A stretch of DNA of 64,000 nucleotides from Huaxiibacter chinensis (GTDB lineage Bacteria > Pseudomonadota > Gammaproteobacteria > Enterobacterales > Enterobacteriaceae). Positions 63,317-64,000 of this stretch are shown piece by piece. The stretch spans positions 682,001 through 746,000 of the forward strand of contig NZ_JAJVHF010000001.1 of assembly GCF_022171985.1 (NCBI RefSeq). Direction: 5' to 3'. The position numbers and the translations under genes are program-made. The first letter of the stretch is position 1. Each line of letters begins with the position of its first letter. The notes under the pieces were generated by a model, which saw only the letters and a program-made list of their open reading frames with translations, was not told the origin of the DNA and did not search any database.

Positions 63317-63421
63317 ATGGAAAACAATAATCGTTCAATGCCCCATATCAGGCGAACAACGCATATTATGATGTTCGCCCACCGCAACAGCTTTGACTTT
63401 CATTTCTTCAACGCCCGTTAG
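63317..63421 (+). CDS. speFL: SpeFL, arrest leader peptide of the speF-potE operon
   Basis: 34 codons, matching the 34-residue E. coli leader nearly residue for residue (MENNNRSMPHIRRTTHIM...FDFHFFNAR). GAAAGGAAAATT lies before the ATG. In E. coli ornithine stalls the ribosome near the end of this ORF, exposing or masking Rho and downstream hairpin signals so that speF is made. It sits 253 nt upstream of speF. Confidence 0.93.
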   Translation: MENNNRSMPHIRRTTHIMMFAHRNSFDFHFFNAR

Positions 63422-63674
63422 TCCCTCGATCTGGGTGCATTTGCTTGCAGGCTATACTGAAAACGCTTTTTAAACAGTTAATTGCCTGTTAAGACGTGCA
63501 CTATTTCTCTTTAGATCCTGCCTTTGTCGCAACCGGACGGCATGGATTTAATCCATTAAAAGTCAATTAACTGATTATCTGTCAGCGACCTGATATTGCC
63601 TTTTATTCCGGAAATATCGATTTCTTTTAATGAGAAATCGAGGGCCACTTATTATCTAAAATAACGAGTTGAAC
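63422..63674 (+). promoter_or_regulatory. speFL-speF leader, ornithine attenuation region
   Basis: 253 nt without a gene. Early part is C-rich, low structure, as wanted for Rho loading; the later part has CGATTTCT/AGAAATCG (63618-63640) close to the speF start. Role inferred from E. coli. Confidence 0.6.
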
Positions 63675-64000
63675 ATGAACAAATTAAAAATTGCTGCCAG
63701 CCGTGCGTGTCCGGATTGCTTTACCACTACCCGTGAAATGGTTGAGGTCAGCGCTTCCGATTATATTGACGTTGCAGCCGTTGTGCTTGCCGTGGGCGAT
63801 ATTTTTAATGGCACTATAGAAACCATCGAAGCCACCGGTTTTGGCATCCCCATATTTATCGCCACCCATAAAGAAGAAATTGTTCCCGCGGAGTACTTAT
63901 CGCGCATCCACGGCGTGTTTGAGTACAACGATAACAGTAACGATTTTTACGGAAGACAACTTGAGGCCGCGGCGCAAAAGTATGAAATGCATTTGCGCCC
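63675..64000 (+). CDS. speF: Inducible ornithine decarboxylase SpeF, 5' part (cut by window end)
   Basis: Starts MNKLKIAASRACPDCFTTTREM and runs open to the window end (108 codons). Matches the N-terminal wing domain of E. coli SpeF (IDVAAVVL, PVFIAT-like, VPAEYLSRIHGVFE, FYGRQLEAAA). PLP-dependent catalytic part lies outside. Makes putrescine from ornithine; with PotE helps acid tolerance. Confidence 0.94.
   Translation, partial: MNKLKIAASRACPDCFTTTREMVEVSASDYIDVAAVVLAVGDIFNGTIETIEATGFGIPIFIATHKEEIVPAEYLSRIHGVFEYNDNSNDFYGRQLEAAAQKYEMHLR

Overview
The window looks like chromosomal DNA of a gamma-proteobacterium of the Enterobacteriaceae, most like Enterobacter or a close relative. Nearly every protein reads as a close relative of its Escherichia coli K-12 counterpart, and gene order follows the E. 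coli ybhA-modCBA-gal-aroG-nadA-tol/pal-cyd-mng-suc/sdh-gltA-nei-phr-kdp-speF segment. This taxonomic reading is an inference from remembered protein similarity and synteny; no search was run. No phage, insertion sequence, CRISPR array, rRNA or plasmid feature was seen.

Layout. 1-5.8 kb: end of ybhA, molybdate uptake modABC with a ModE operator, small acrZ, then modE and modF. 5.8-10.2 kb: Leloir operon galETKM with GalR/S operators and a CRP site. 10.3-12.5 kb: an accessory pair, a ChbR-like AraC regulator and a lactose/cellobiose-type PTS IIC, lying between galM and gpmA. 12.8-18.3 kb: gpmA (Fur-like box), aroG (perfect TyrR box), ybgS, zitB, pnuC, nadA (NadR-like box). 18.4-19.3 kb: tRNA cluster with four tRNA-Lys(UUU), one tRNA-Val(UAC), and two truncated tRNA-Lys tails fused to a hairpin-rich repeat. 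19.4-25.0 kb: ybgC-tolQRAB-pal-cpoB envelope operon. 25.2-28.3 kb: cytochrome bd operon cydABX-ybgE with FNR boxes upstream. 28.9-34.4 kb: mannosylglycerate system mngA-mngB with mngR divergent; mngB is broken by one in-frame amber codon. 34.5-44.2 kb: sdhCDAB-sucABCD, divergent from gltA (45-46.3 kb). 46.4-54.1 kb: a minus-strand run phrB-ybgI-pxpBCA-DUF969-DUF979-pcp-nei. 54.2-54.7 kb: a small-ORF/RNA-like locus. 54.7-63.0 kb: ybfA and the kdpFABCDE potassium system. 63.3 kb to the end: the speFL leader peptide and the start of speF, cut by the window edge.

How the genes work together. Most of the window is core metabolism: most of the TCA cycle (citrate synthase, 2-oxoglutarate dehydrogenase E1/E2, succinyl-CoA synthetase, succinate dehydrogenase), a high-affinity quinol oxidase, the cell-envelope Tol-Pal machine, galactose use, NAD synthesis and aromatic synthesis. 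The parts that depart from the K-12 arrangement are: (i) the pcp-DUF979-DUF969 block next to 5-oxoprolinase pxpBCA, which together look like a pyroglutamate release, transport and use module; (ii) the ChbR-like/PTS IIC pair after galM; (iii) the amber-interrupted mngB; (iv) the rearranged tRNA-Lys cluster; (v) the unassigned small ORF with structured flanks upstream of phrB.
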